NCBI GenBank assembly: GCA_023954795.1
Contig: JAGSHA010000126.1
Span: forward strand, 1-8,324
DNA: 8,324 nt
From: Oceanospirillaceae bacterium
Lineage (GTDB): Bacteria; Pseudomonadota; Gammaproteobacteria; Pseudomonadales; Balneatricaceae
Direction of reading: 5' to 3'
Of this stretch, positions 1 through 6,759 are shown in pieces. Every line of letters begins with the position of its first letter. Position 1 is the first letter of the stretch. The translations under genes were made by a program, and so were the position numbers. Under the pieces are notes generated by a model. The model was not told where the DNA came from. It did no database searches and saw only the letters and a program-made list of their open reading frames with translations.

Positions 1-1125
1 CAGAAACGGCATGGTCGGAATCCTCGCTTCTATATCGTTGCTCATGCCTTCTGCTAATCCCAAAAGGAATGCGGCATTCGCCATCATGTCACACGGGCTT
101 GGACCGGCAGGCAAGGCACGCATCTCTATTCTCAGGTGACCACCTCCGGCATCATCAAATACCGGCCGATTCCACGGCCAGACGGTCCCTTGATGCAACC
201 GCAGTTCAAATAACGATGGCAGCTCTCCTGCCCCGGCCAGCGCCAGCGCATCTTCCCCGTTGCAAATGGGTAGGATCGGTTCATGCAGATGGACAGATTC
301 TGCGAACAACTCATAAGCCCCATGCCGGACCCAGCCATGGCCAAAACTGACCCGTGAAGGCAGATGCGCTTCACGCACATCCCGGGTGCGACCGTCAATC
401 GCGTGCTTAATCAGCGGTATCCGGGTTTCATGCCACAGCCTCTGTCCAAGCATAAACGGAGAATTTCCAGCGATGGCTAATACGATAGGTGTCGCCAGCT
501 GCATGGCATTAAACAGTTCGGCAAAACGTTCCGGCTCGACGCGACAGTGCAACTGCATGGAGGTGTTCGCGCCTTCCAGCGTGACATCGCGGGAGCGCAA
601 AGAGATAGGCTCCGGACCATTGATCCGAATTGAGAACAGCTCCCCCCGCATGCGGGACAGTGCGCGGGTTAGCGCATGAAACCGTGGCAGATCGGTCATC
701 GCATGCGGACCGAAATGACGCCGCTTCAAGGTCGGTAAAATGCCAATCGGGACGACTTGACCGGCGTACTGATCAGCAGCCTGCTGCAAAGCATTCAGCG
801 CCCCAAGAATCTCATTTTCCAATTGGGAGAACGGTGTGCCTTTCGCGGATACCGGAGATAAATTGTATTCAAGGTTATAGCGATTCAGCTCCAACGCCAA
901 CTGTGGGTCATTAACCGCCGCGTGGAGGGCCTGATTAACAAACAACGGGCGTCCTTGCTGGTCGACGATATAGATCTCCAGCTCAGCACCGATGGTGGTC
1001 GCTCCTGCGCCAAACCCCGGCCGTTTCAGCAACTGTTCCAATGCTTGCAGATTACCGTTCAACTGTTTTTTGAAGCGGCCGTACTCTGCGGCTGAAAATT
1101 CAGACTTTTCGATATCCAGGCCCAT
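1..1125 (-). CDS. Glutamate-cysteine ligase family (GCS2-type) carboxylate-amine ligase, C-terminus cut by window edge
   Basis: The reading frame is open from the ATG at 1125 to the left edge, giving 375 residues without a stop. Family knowledge: GCS2-type enzymes join the gamma-carboxyl of glutamate (or a similar acid) to an amine such as cysteine using ATP and Mg, in the cytoplasm. Seen in the sequence: a metal/ATP-binding GAELE motif (residues 46-50), NRYNLEYNLSP (81-91), GANTSMQLH (185-193), AGNSPF (219-224), HQGTVWPWNRP (311-321) and HLRIEMRALPAGPSP (330-344) with the spaced Arg/Glu/Arg residues of this superfamily. The start is supported by AGGCGGA at 1131-1137, six bases upstream, and the neighbouring gene's promoter lies just beyond. 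The true substrate cannot be told from sequence; it may be the glutathione first step or a YbdK-like side activity. It is divergent from the deacetylase and shows no functional link to the pilus genes. The family is confident, the substrate is not. Confidence 0.85.
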   Translation of the reverse strand, partial: MGLDIEKSEFSAAEYGRFKKQLNGNLQALEQLLKRPGFGAGATTIGAELEIYIVDQQGRPLFVNQALHAAVNDPQLALELNRYNLEYNLSPVSAKGTPFSQLENEILGALNALQQAADQYAGQVVPIGILPTLKRRHFGPHAMTDLPRFHALTRALSRMRGELFSIRINGPEPISLRSRDVTLEGANTSMQLHCRVEPERFAELFNAMQLATPIVLAIAGNSPFMLGQRLWHETRIPLIKHAIDGRTRDVREAHLPSRVSFGHGWVRHGAYELFAESVHLHEPILPICNGEDALALAGAGELPSLFELRLHQGTVWPWNRPVFDDAGGGHLRIEMRALPAGPSPCDMMANAAFLLGLAEGMSNDIEARIPTMPFL

Positions 1126-1155
1126 CGTGTTCCGCCTGCTGTTTCGATGCAATTC

Positions 1156-1184
1156 AGCATGGCACGGATACTCACAGTTCTCAA
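1156..1184 (-). promoter_or_regulatory. Weak candidate promoter for the GCS2-type ligase
   Basis: On the minus strand TTGAGA (1179-1184) matches five of six bases of the sigma-70 -35 consensus. A 17-base spacer follows, then CATGCT (1156-1161), which matches only three of six bases of the -10 consensus. The position would give a short leader of about 20-25 bases before the ATG at 1125. The weak -10 makes this tentative. Confidence 0.25.
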
Positions 1185-1225
1185 ATCGGTCCGCGTTACC
1201 GGCGAACCTCACTGCGGATCAGGTC

Positions 1226-1255
1226 ACTGTTCATTCGCGAGTGCTGTGCTATAGT
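1226..1255 (+). promoter_or_regulatory. Extended -10 sigma-70 promoter for the polysaccharide deacetylase
   Basis: TGCTATAGT at 1247-1255 is an extended -10 element (TG, one base, then TATAGT, five of six to consensus). No convincing -35 lies upstream; the best-placed bases (1226-1233) match about half of TTGACA, which fits the extended -10 class. Transcription would start near 1262, leaving a leader of about 36 bases before the GTG at 1298. A near-perfect 12-base palindrome (1232-1243) lies in the spacer. Confidence 0.5.
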
Positions 1256-1283
1256 CGGGCACTTCTCAGGATACGGATATATC

Positions 1284-1289
1284 AAAGGA
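1284..1289 (+). promoter_or_regulatory. Ribosome binding site fixing a GTG start for the deacetylase
   Basis: AAAGGA sits eight bases upstream of GTG at 1298. It is why the start is placed here rather than at the ATG at 992: the 102-codon extension would run antisense through the start of the neighbouring ligase and has no family-like sequence. Confidence 0.7.
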
Positions 1290-1297
1290 TCAAGACA

Positions 1298-2284
1298 GTG
1301 ATCAGGAATCTGGTGATCAAAGGGCTGGGCTTTGCAGGCATCCCGGCTATGCTACACAAGACACTGAAACGACGTGGCATTTCTATTCTGGCGTACCATG
1401 GTGTACTGGATAAACCGCTGCCGTTTGATGACTGGTGTTTTATCAGTCAGGAAACCTTTGACGAGCAAATTCGTTATCTGAACGACCACTTCAATATTGT
1501 TCACCTGTCCGAAGCCGTGAAGATGCTGGATAACGGTGATGTGGATAAACCCACAGCCGTGATCACATTCGACGATGGCTATCAGAACAACTATGACTTC
1601 GCATTTCCAATCCTGAAGAAATACAACGCCCCGGCCACGATCTATCTGGTATCCGATCAGATGAATGGTGAGGACACCATCTGGTTCTGTCGTCTGAATC
1701 AGGCCTTGTCTGAAACATCAGAAACCGCATTGAGCTGGAACGGTATGCAGTTCAACCTCAACACCCCTGCAGGTAAAGCGGCCGCATCTGCGCGCATCCA
1801 GGGCTCTTTGAAAGGGATGGTCAACAACCGACTGAATACCGAAGTAAAACAACTCATCTCAGCGCTGGGCGGTGACCCAGAAAAGTCGATTGAGAACCAT
1901 TCTCCATATCGTCTGCTCAGTCAGGCCGAAATTGATGAGATGCGAGATTCAGAGTTGGTCGAATTTGGCGCGCATACCTGCACTCATGCGATCCTCAGCC
2001 GCTTATCCGCTGAAGAACAAGCGCGGGAGATTAACGAATCCAAGCGTGTGATTGAAGAGATGGTAGGCCGCAGCTGTGATCACTTTGCCTATCCAAACGG
2101 CAGCACTCAGGACCACGACCCGGTGACAGCACAGCTGATCAGCCACGCGGGCTTTGCCAGCTGTGTCAATATGCGTCCGGGCGCGAATCTGCCCGACACT
2201 GAACGAATGCATCTTTATCGCTACGGTATCGGGTCTGATACCACCTTCAGCCGTTTTAAGCTGATGGTGCACCATATTCGCTGA
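1298..2284 (+). CDS. Polysaccharide deacetylase (carbohydrate esterase family 4, NodB homology domain)
   Basis: This 328-residue protein should remove N- or O-acetyl groups from a surface or extracellular polysaccharide by metal-dependent hydrolysis. Visible CE4 signatures are YHG (33-35), motif 1 TFDDG (90-94) with the catalytic-base and metal Asp pair D92/D93, motif 2 HTCTH (226-230) giving the two metal-binding histidines, and FAYPNG (263-268) in place of the usual RxPY motif 3. About 130 residues separate motifs 1 and 2, longer than in the minimal NodB fold; the insert contains an IWFCRLNQAL stretch of the kind seen in deacetylases of exopolysaccharide loci. The N-terminus (about 1-30) has hydrophobic and basic residues but no clear signal peptide, so the location is uncertain. 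It starts at GTG with AAAGGA upstream and has its own promoter. It converges on tadD. The polymer acted on is unknown; no glycosyltransferases are visible nearby. Confidence 0.88.
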   Translation: MIRNLVIKGLGFAGIPAMLHKTLKRRGISILAYHGVLDKPLPFDDWCFISQETFDEQIRYLNDHFNIVHLSEAVKMLDNGDVDKPTAVITFDDGYQNNYDFAFPILKKYNAPATIYLVSDQMNGEDTIWFCRLNQALSETSETALSWNGMQFNLNTPAGKAAASARIQGSLKGMVNNRLNTEVKQLISALGGDPEKSIENHSPYRLLSQAEIDEMRDSELVEFGAHTCTHAILSRLSAEEQAREINESKRVIEEMVGRSCDHFAYPNGSTQDHDPVTAQLISHAGFASCVNMRPGANLPDTERMHLYRYGIGSDTTFSRFKLMVHHIR

Positions 2285-2292
2285 CTAATACG

Positions 2293-2314
2293 GGTGACTC
2301 AACGCTGGGTCACC
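2293..2314. terminator. Convergent-end stem-loop, possible weak bidirectional terminator
   Basis: GGTGACTCA (2293-2301) pairs with TGGGTCACC (2306-2314), giving nine base pairs (one a G-T wobble) around a four-base loop ACGC. It lies between the ends of the deacetylase (2284) and tadD, and covers the tadD stop codon and its last codons. No run of T follows on either strand, so it is not a classic intrinsic terminator; it may instead stabilise the 3' ends or slow the polymerase. Confidence 0.35.
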
Positions 2315-3357
2315 TGACTTTCACGCAACCGCTGCGTAAGTTTCATATTCTCAAACGCTTTTTCGTAATACATCGGCGACAGGGTCATCGCGCGATCAAA
2401 GTAGAACTCAGCCTTGTCATATTTGCCTTCCAGCAAACAGATATAGCCAACATCGTTGTGAGCATTAGCGGGCTCCATCACCTGCTCAAATGCGGTCAGA
2501 GCAGAGACATAATTCTCTTGGCGGGCATAAAGCAGTCCCAGATTACGCCATGCCTGCGGGGACTTAGGATCCAGTCGCAACGCGGCCTTATAGGATCTCT
2601 CAGCTTTTACCCACTGATTACTCAGGTAGTATGAGTAGCCTTTATTATTCAGCGTAATCGCCGCTTTGGGATTGATCTCCAGAGACAAGGTGTACAGTGA
2701 CTGCGCCCGGTCATGATCACCCTTGAGATCCGCAACAACGCCCAATCCATTGTAGGCATGTGCGGGTGATTCCCGATCAGCCTCAATCTGTTCAGACACC
2801 GCTGCAATTTCATCTTCAGTCAAAGATTCGGTACCAGTCTGATCCGATTTATCAGCCTGAAGGCGAGATCGGTCAGCTTCGATTGATTTATTAAAGAATG
2901 CATGGGCCTGTTTGAAATGGTTTGCTTTCAGGTAGAGAACACCCAGAGCTTCATTCCCATAAATGTGGTTTGAATCTCGAGCTAAAACCCCTTCAAAAGC
3001 CATGATAGCTTTGCCGGCATTTCCCCGCTCAAGGTGGATCTGGCCAATTTTGTAGAGAGCCTCAGTATTGTTTTCATCCAACTCCATTGACTGAATATAC
3101 ATATACAACGCTTTGTCATATTCGCCAGCCCGGAGTTGCTGGTCACCTAACCCAATCCCTTCCTCAGCGGTCTTCGCCACCGGCAAGTTGGAAAAGGAGA
3201 CTGTGGCGCGCCCTTCGTACAGCGCATTTTCATCGACCTTATCCGGTACCTCCTGAGTCGCGGAACAGCCCGCAAGTCCGACCAACATACTAAACAGCAC
3301 CCAACGCCAGCAGTGGTTTTGTCGCGGCGTTATTCCATCAATCGAGAGCGTTATCAT
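2299..3357 (-). CDS. tadD: TadD-like TPR lipoprotein of the Tad pilus
   Basis: The protein has 352 residues from the ATG at 3357. The N-terminus has a basic stretch, a hydrophobic core (about 19-30) and a lipobox LAGC with the lipidated Cys at 31, so it is a predicted lipoprotein. Residues 65-329 form about seven tetratricopeptide repeats, for example LRAGEYDKALYMY, LERGNAGKAIMAF, LKGDHDRAQSLY, LSNQWVKAERSY and LEGKYDKAEFYF. An acidic, polar insert (about 164-197) separates the third and fourth repeats. Family knowledge: TadD is needed for Tad pilus biogenesis and is thought to act as a pilotin or scaffold helping the secretin assemble in the outer membrane. It is the last gene of the operon, 26 bases after tadC. 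The start is set by AAGGAG seven bases upstream; the open frame extends 32 codons further into tadC, but no lipoprotein signal would then be at the N-terminus. It could be another TPR lipoprotein, but the context makes TadD most likely. Confidence 0.88.
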   Translation of the reverse strand: MITLSIDGITPRQNHCWRWVLFSMLVGLAGCSATQEVPDKVDENALYEGRATVSFSNLPVAKTAEEGIGLGDQQLRAGEYDKALYMYIQSMELDENNTEALYKIGQIHLERGNAGKAIMAFEGVLARDSNHIYGNEALGVLYLKANHFKQAHAFFNKSIEADRSRLQADKSDQTGTESLTEDEIAAVSEQIEADRESPAHAYNGLGVVADLKGDHDRAQSLYTLSLEINPKAAITLNNKGYSYYLSNQWVKAERSYKAALRLDPKSPQAWRNLGLLYARQENYVSALTAFEQVMEPANAHNDVGYICLLEGKYDKAEFYFDRAMTLSPMYYEKAFENMKLTQRLRESQVTQR

Positions 3358-3364
3358 CCTGGAA

Positions 3365-3370
3365 CTCCTT
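3365..3370 (-). promoter_or_regulatory. Ribosome binding site deciding the tadD start
   Basis: AAGGAG on the minus strand lies seven bases before the ATG at 3357, in the 26-base gap after tadC. It favours this start over an in-frame upstream start at 3453 inside tadC and places the lipobox Cys at residue 31. Confidence 0.75.
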
Positions 3371-3383
3371 CTCAGATAATCCC

Positions 3384-4346
3384 CTATCTTCCAAAGACCT
3401 CTAACACCTTTAGAACGGCAGGCCCGACGGCTACCAGGAAAAAACCTGGCCACATGCAGAAGGTAAGTGGAAAGATCATTTTAGTACCAATCTTAGCCGC
3501 TAATTCCTCTGCGCGCTGCATACGCTTATCACGAAACTCTTCTGAATAGACACGCAGGGTGTCCGCAATACTGCCACCAAAGCGCATACTCTGGTCCAGA
3601 AGCGCAACTAAACCTTTGATATCATCGACACCGGTACGCGCGGCCATGTTCTTAAGTGCATCGATACGATGTACACCTGCACGGATCTCGACGTTCACAA
3701 GTACCAACTCTTCAGCAAGCTCTGGATGGCTGACATCCAGCTCCTGGGCGACACGCTGTAACGCTGCCGATAACCCAAGTCCGGACTCCACACAAACCAC
3801 CAGCAGATCCAGTGCATCGGGGAAACTCGAGTGAATAGTTTTAATGCGTTTTGTCGCCATACGATCCAGTAATATGGATGGCAACATATATCCCGCCAGT
3901 GCACTTAACATCGCATATACAAAGATTTGCTGAGTCGTCACCTCGGGTAGGAAACCAGCGCTAAACACAACAACCCCGAAGAAGCACAGAACCAACAGCA
4001 CCTTGATCGCATAAAAGTTTTTGACCGCACTATCAGCACGAAAACCGGCATGCATCAGCTTCTGGCGTACCTGAAACGTATGATGTTCTTGCTTGGGTAC
4101 CAGTAACTTCGTTAAAGGATCAAGGCTATCGATCATTCTGCTGCCCGATTCTCCAGCATGCGTACTGGTCCCAGTTTTGGTGAGCACACGTTTACGGCTT
4201 TCAAACGGTGATGCGATGGATCCCAGCAACACCATGAGGCTAAAAGCAAACGCAAGCGCGGCGGCCGTTGCCAAAGCAACAAAGACCAAACGGGTATAGC
4301 TTTCGTTCTGAAGCTGTTCGTTGATAAGCTCTAATAGAAAGTCCAT
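3384..4346 (-). CDS. tadC: TadC, inner-membrane platform protein of the Tad pilus (GspF/T2SSF family)
   Basis: This 320-residue integral membrane protein partners TadB in the inner-membrane platform that couples the TadA ATPase to pilus extrusion. Predicted membrane segments are about 19-42, 113-131, 141-160 and 290-314. The T2SSF domain lies at about 172-300, with FPDALDLLVVCVESGLGL (175-192) typical of TadB/TadC proteins and FGGSIADTLRVYSEEFRDKR (256-275) of the second conserved part. The length and the layout (N-terminal helix, linker, two helices, cytoplasmic T2SSF domain, C-terminal helix) match TadC. Only four bases separate it from tadB, and its ribosome binding region (AGAGG in the last codons of tadB) overlaps the upstream gene, so coupled translation is likely. 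I separate TadC from TadB by gene order and by the longer N-terminal region. No truncation is seen. Confidence 0.93.
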   Translation of the reverse strand: MDFLLELINEQLQNESYTRLVFVALATAAALAFAFSLMVLLGSIASPFESRKRVLTKTGTSTHAGESGSRMIDSLDPLTKLLVPKQEHHTFQVRQKLMHAGFRADSAVKNFYAIKVLLVLCFFGVVVFSAGFLPEVTTQQIFVYAMLSALAGYMLPSILLDRMATKRIKTIHSSFPDALDLLVVCVESGLGLSAALQRVAQELDVSHPELAEELVLVNVEIRAGVHRIDALKNMAARTGVDDIKGLVALLDQSMRFGGSIADTLRVYSEEFRDKRMQRAEELAAKIGTKMIFPLTFCMWPGFFLVAVGPAVLKVLEVFGR

Positions 4347-4350
4347 GGCT

Positions 4351-5331
4351 CTATACCTCTATCTTCAGAATCCGGCGTATCCAATAGATACCAAACACCA
4401 TCATCACACAGGCAGCAATAACCAGTTGGCGACCATCCGGACTTTCCACGAGAATAGGTAGATAGTCAGGTGTTGTGAAATAGATGATCACGAAAAGAGT
4501 GAAAGGAACCAACGTCAGTATCCATGCGGATAAACGCCCCTCTGCGGAGAGCGTTTTAATCTTGCGCTGAAAACGGAATCGACCACGAATAACCTGACTG
4601 ATTTTATCCAGAATCTCAGCCAGATTACCGCCGGTTTCTTTCTGCACCAGCACAGACGTTACAAACGCCATCAGCGTAATACTGGGCACGCGTTCTAATA
4701 AACCAAGCATCGCTCGACGCAAGTCATTACCGTAGTTCAGATCCGCAAAAGTGATCCCAAATTCTTTCGCTATCGGGCCGTCCAAACCATCTGCAACGAT
4801 GTGTAGAGACTCACTGAAGGGATGACCGGCCTGCAGCGCACGTTTGATAATATCAATCGCCTCTGGCAATTGTTCATCAAAGCGATCCATACGTTTCCGA
4901 CGATCAGAGAACACCTTAATAAATGGCATGGCGAGTCCGGCAATAGCACCTAATACGGCCACACCCCACATATTGGTCACCAGGCCTACGGTAAAAAACG
5001 CCAAAGTCCCAAGCAACAGAGACAGGAAGACTAGCTTATAGGCCAGAATCAGATGGCCGGACTGCTCGATAACACGAGCGAGACGCTCCATCCCGGGAAG
5101 CTGCTCAAGGCTACGCTCAAAACTCCCCAGTCGTTTAAGGTATTTCTCACGTAACAAGTTACTGATCGGTGGCTTATCAGACTGCTGCTGTATCTCCTGC
5201 AGCCTTTTTTGCAAACGTTTACGGGCACTGCGGGATTCCCCAAACACCGGTACCGTAATACCAAATGTCAGCAGGAATACCGCTATACCGACCATTAGAA
5301 AGAACGTAATGGGACCTAACTCGATATCCAT
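4351..5331 (-). CDS. tadB: TadB, inner-membrane platform protein of the Tad pilus (GspF/T2SSF family)
   Basis: This 326-residue membrane protein is the first of the two Tad platform proteins and by family knowledge works with TadC and the TadA ATPase. Predicted membrane segments are about 9-29, 97-120, 121-140, 267-286 and 303-320; residues 31-50 are a strongly basic cytoplasmic stretch. The T2SSF domain at about 152-265 includes DEQLPEAIDIIKRALQAGH (152-170) and QKETGGNLAEILDKIS (230-245), the hallmark TadB motifs. It starts at ATG with GGGAG eight bases upstream in the 15-base gap after tadA and ends four bases before tadC. Five hydrophobic segments and the paralogous tadC directly downstream support the assignment. 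Confidence 0.94.
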   Translation of the reverse strand: MDIELGPITFFLMVGIAVFLLTFGITVPVFGESRSARKRLQKRLQEIQQQSDKPPISNLLREKYLKRLGSFERSLEQLPGMERLARVIEQSGHLILAYKLVFLSLLLGTLAFFTVGLVTNMWGVAVLGAIAGLAMPFIKVFSDRRKRMDRFDEQLPEAIDIIKRALQAGHPFSESLHIVADGLDGPIAKEFGITFADLNYGNDLRRAMLGLLERVPSITLMAFVTSVLVQKETGGNLAEILDKISQVIRGRFRFQRKIKTLSAEGRLSAWILTLVPFTLFVIIYFTTPDYLPILVESPDGRQLVIAACVMMVFGIYWIRRILKIEV

Positions 5332-5346
5332 GGATCTATCTCCCTC

Positions 5347-6756
5347 TTACTCGGGCTCAAACAGAGCTAAAGGCAGATCTATGCCCTTCTGAGCGAGTGT
5401 CTGATGGAAGTAAGGCACAACACCGGTGGCTTTAAAGTCCCCCAGCACATTGCCATCCTCGTCCAATCCATGACGCTGAAAGTGGAACAGCTCTGACATC
5501 GTAATGATGTCCCCTTCCATTCCGTTAACTTCCTGAATACTAAGCAAACGTCGACGTCCATCCTCCAAACGCCCCACCTGCAATACAACATCAATTGCCG
5601 ACGCAATTTGTGACCGTAGGGCCTTAGTTGGGAAGTTGATACCCGTCATCGATACCATGTTCTCTACTCGTCCGAGTGCATCGCGCGCGCTGTTGGCGTG
5701 GATGGTGGTCAGAGAACCGTCATGACCGGTGTTCATTGCTTGCAACATATCCAGAGTTTCACCTCCTCGAACCTCACCTAAAACAATTCGATCCGGGCGC
5801 ATACGCAGACTGTTTTTGACCAATTCACGCTGGGTCACCTCACCTTTGTTTTCAATATTGGGGGGGCGAGTTTCTAACCGCACCACGTGTGGCTGCTGCA
5901 ACTGCAGCTCGGCTGAGTCTTCAATGGTGACAATGCGTTCATCTTCAGGGATAAACCCTGAGAGAATATTAAGCATGGTGGTTTTACCGGAACCGGTACC
6001 ACCAGAGATCAATATATTCAGCCGCGCTTTCACGATCCCTTTCAAAATAGGCGCAACTTGTGCTGGCACAGACCCCAACTCAACCAGGTTATCCATATTG
6101 AGCAGTTCAACTGCAAAACGTCGAATCGACATCTGCGGTCCGTCCAACGCCAATGGCGGGATAATCACGTTCACTCGTGATCCATCCTGCAGTCGTGCAT
6201 CAACCATCGGCGATGCTTCATCGATATGGCGGCCAACACTGGAGACAATACGGTCGATGATATTCAGTAAATGAGTATTGCTGGTGAATTTCACCGGGCA
6301 ATGCTCCAACTTACCAAAGCGTTCAACGTAAACCGTGTTACAACCATTGACCAATATATCGGAGATCGTCGAATCCGTGAGCAAGGGTTCCAACGGTCCC
6401 AGGCCCATAATTTCGTTTTCGATCTGGTCAACGATACGCTCACGGGTTATCGCGCTGAGAGGCACGTCTGATTCAGACATCAAGTGCGCACAGATCTCCC
6501 TGATCTGACGGCGTGCTTCTTTTTCTTCCAAACTGTCGATGAGCGACAGATCCATCACTTTCAAAAGCTCTTTATAGATCTGCTCCTTACACTCGGCTTC
6601 CGCTGGCGAGAGTAAGGTGATATTCAGTGCGGGTTTTGCCTTTTTGTGTGGTTTTTTCTCACCATATTCATCATCCATGATGTCTGCGTCTGTTACAGGC
6701 TCCTCTTGAGTGGCCTGCCCCCGCAGCTCGTTGAGACGTTCGCTTAGTAGTGACAT
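5347..6756 (-). CDS. tadA: TadA/CpaF, secretion ATPase of the Tad pilus
   Basis: This 469-residue cytoplasmic hexameric ATPase of the GspE/VirB11 superfamily powers Flp pilus assembly (and retraction in some species). Residues 20-45 form an acidic then lysine-rich linker; the N-terminal domain follows (about 50-220), including the conserved ISDILVNG (131-138). The RecA-like core has Walker A SGGTGSGKTT (251-260, catalytic Lys258), the Asp box VTIEDSAELQLQ (276-287), the Walker B region RIVLGEVRGGE (323-333, catalytic Glu328) and the His box GHDGSLTTIHAN (344-355). All catalytic motifs are intact and the length is typical for CpaF/TadA. It starts three bases after tadZ ends, with AGGGAG eight bases before the ATG and overlapping the last tadZ codons. 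A C7 run on the coding strand (5860-5866) encodes the two prolines of the conserved RPPN segment. This is the most secure call in the window. Confidence 0.97.
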   Translation of the reverse strand: MSLLSERLNELRGQATQEEPVTDADIMDDEYGEKKPHKKAKPALNITLLSPAEAECKEQIYKELLKVMDLSLIDSLEEKEARRQIREICAHLMSESDVPLSAITRERIVDQIENEIMGLGPLEPLLTDSTISDILVNGCNTVYVERFGKLEHCPVKFTSNTHLLNIIDRIVSSVGRHIDEASPMVDARLQDGSRVNVIIPPLALDGPQMSIRRFAVELLNMDNLVELGSVPAQVAPILKGIVKARLNILISGGTGSGKTTMLNILSGFIPEDERIVTIEDSAELQLQQPHVVRLETRPPNIENKGEVTQRELVKNSLRMRPDRIVLGEVRGGETLDMLQAMNTGHDGSLTTIHANSARDALGRVENMVSMTGINFPTKALRSQIASAIDVVLQVGRLEDGRRRLLSIQEVNGMEGDIITMSELFHFQRHGLDEDGNVLGDFKATGVVPYFHQTLAQKGIDLPLALFEPE

Positions 6757-6759
6757 ATC

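Noticed and set aside
69..914. Three plus-strand open frames of about 93-97 codons, and a minus-strand one, in the first kilobase
   Set aside because: All overlap the long ligase frame, whose conserved motifs show it is the real gene.
992..1297. 102-codon N-terminal extension of the deacetylase frame from an ATG at 992
   Set aside because: It runs antisense through the start of the ligase gene and across the promoter region, has no family-like sequence, and the GTG at 1298 has a well-spaced AAAGGA.
3358..3453. Longer tadD start at 3453 inside tadC
   Set aside because: It would bury the lipoprotein signal sequence inside the protein; the ATG at 3357 has a strong AAGGAG and puts the lipobox at residue 31.
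5198..5215. A6 run followed by GG in tadB as a possible programmed frameshift site
   Set aside because: The run is not in the frame needed for a slippery heptamer (it is read CAA AAA AGG), and tadB is full length without a shift.
5729..6274. 181-codon plus-strand open frame opposite tadA
   Set aside because: It is antisense to a highly conserved ATPase core, its composition reflects the reverse complement of tadA codons, and no ribosome binding site or family match is evident.
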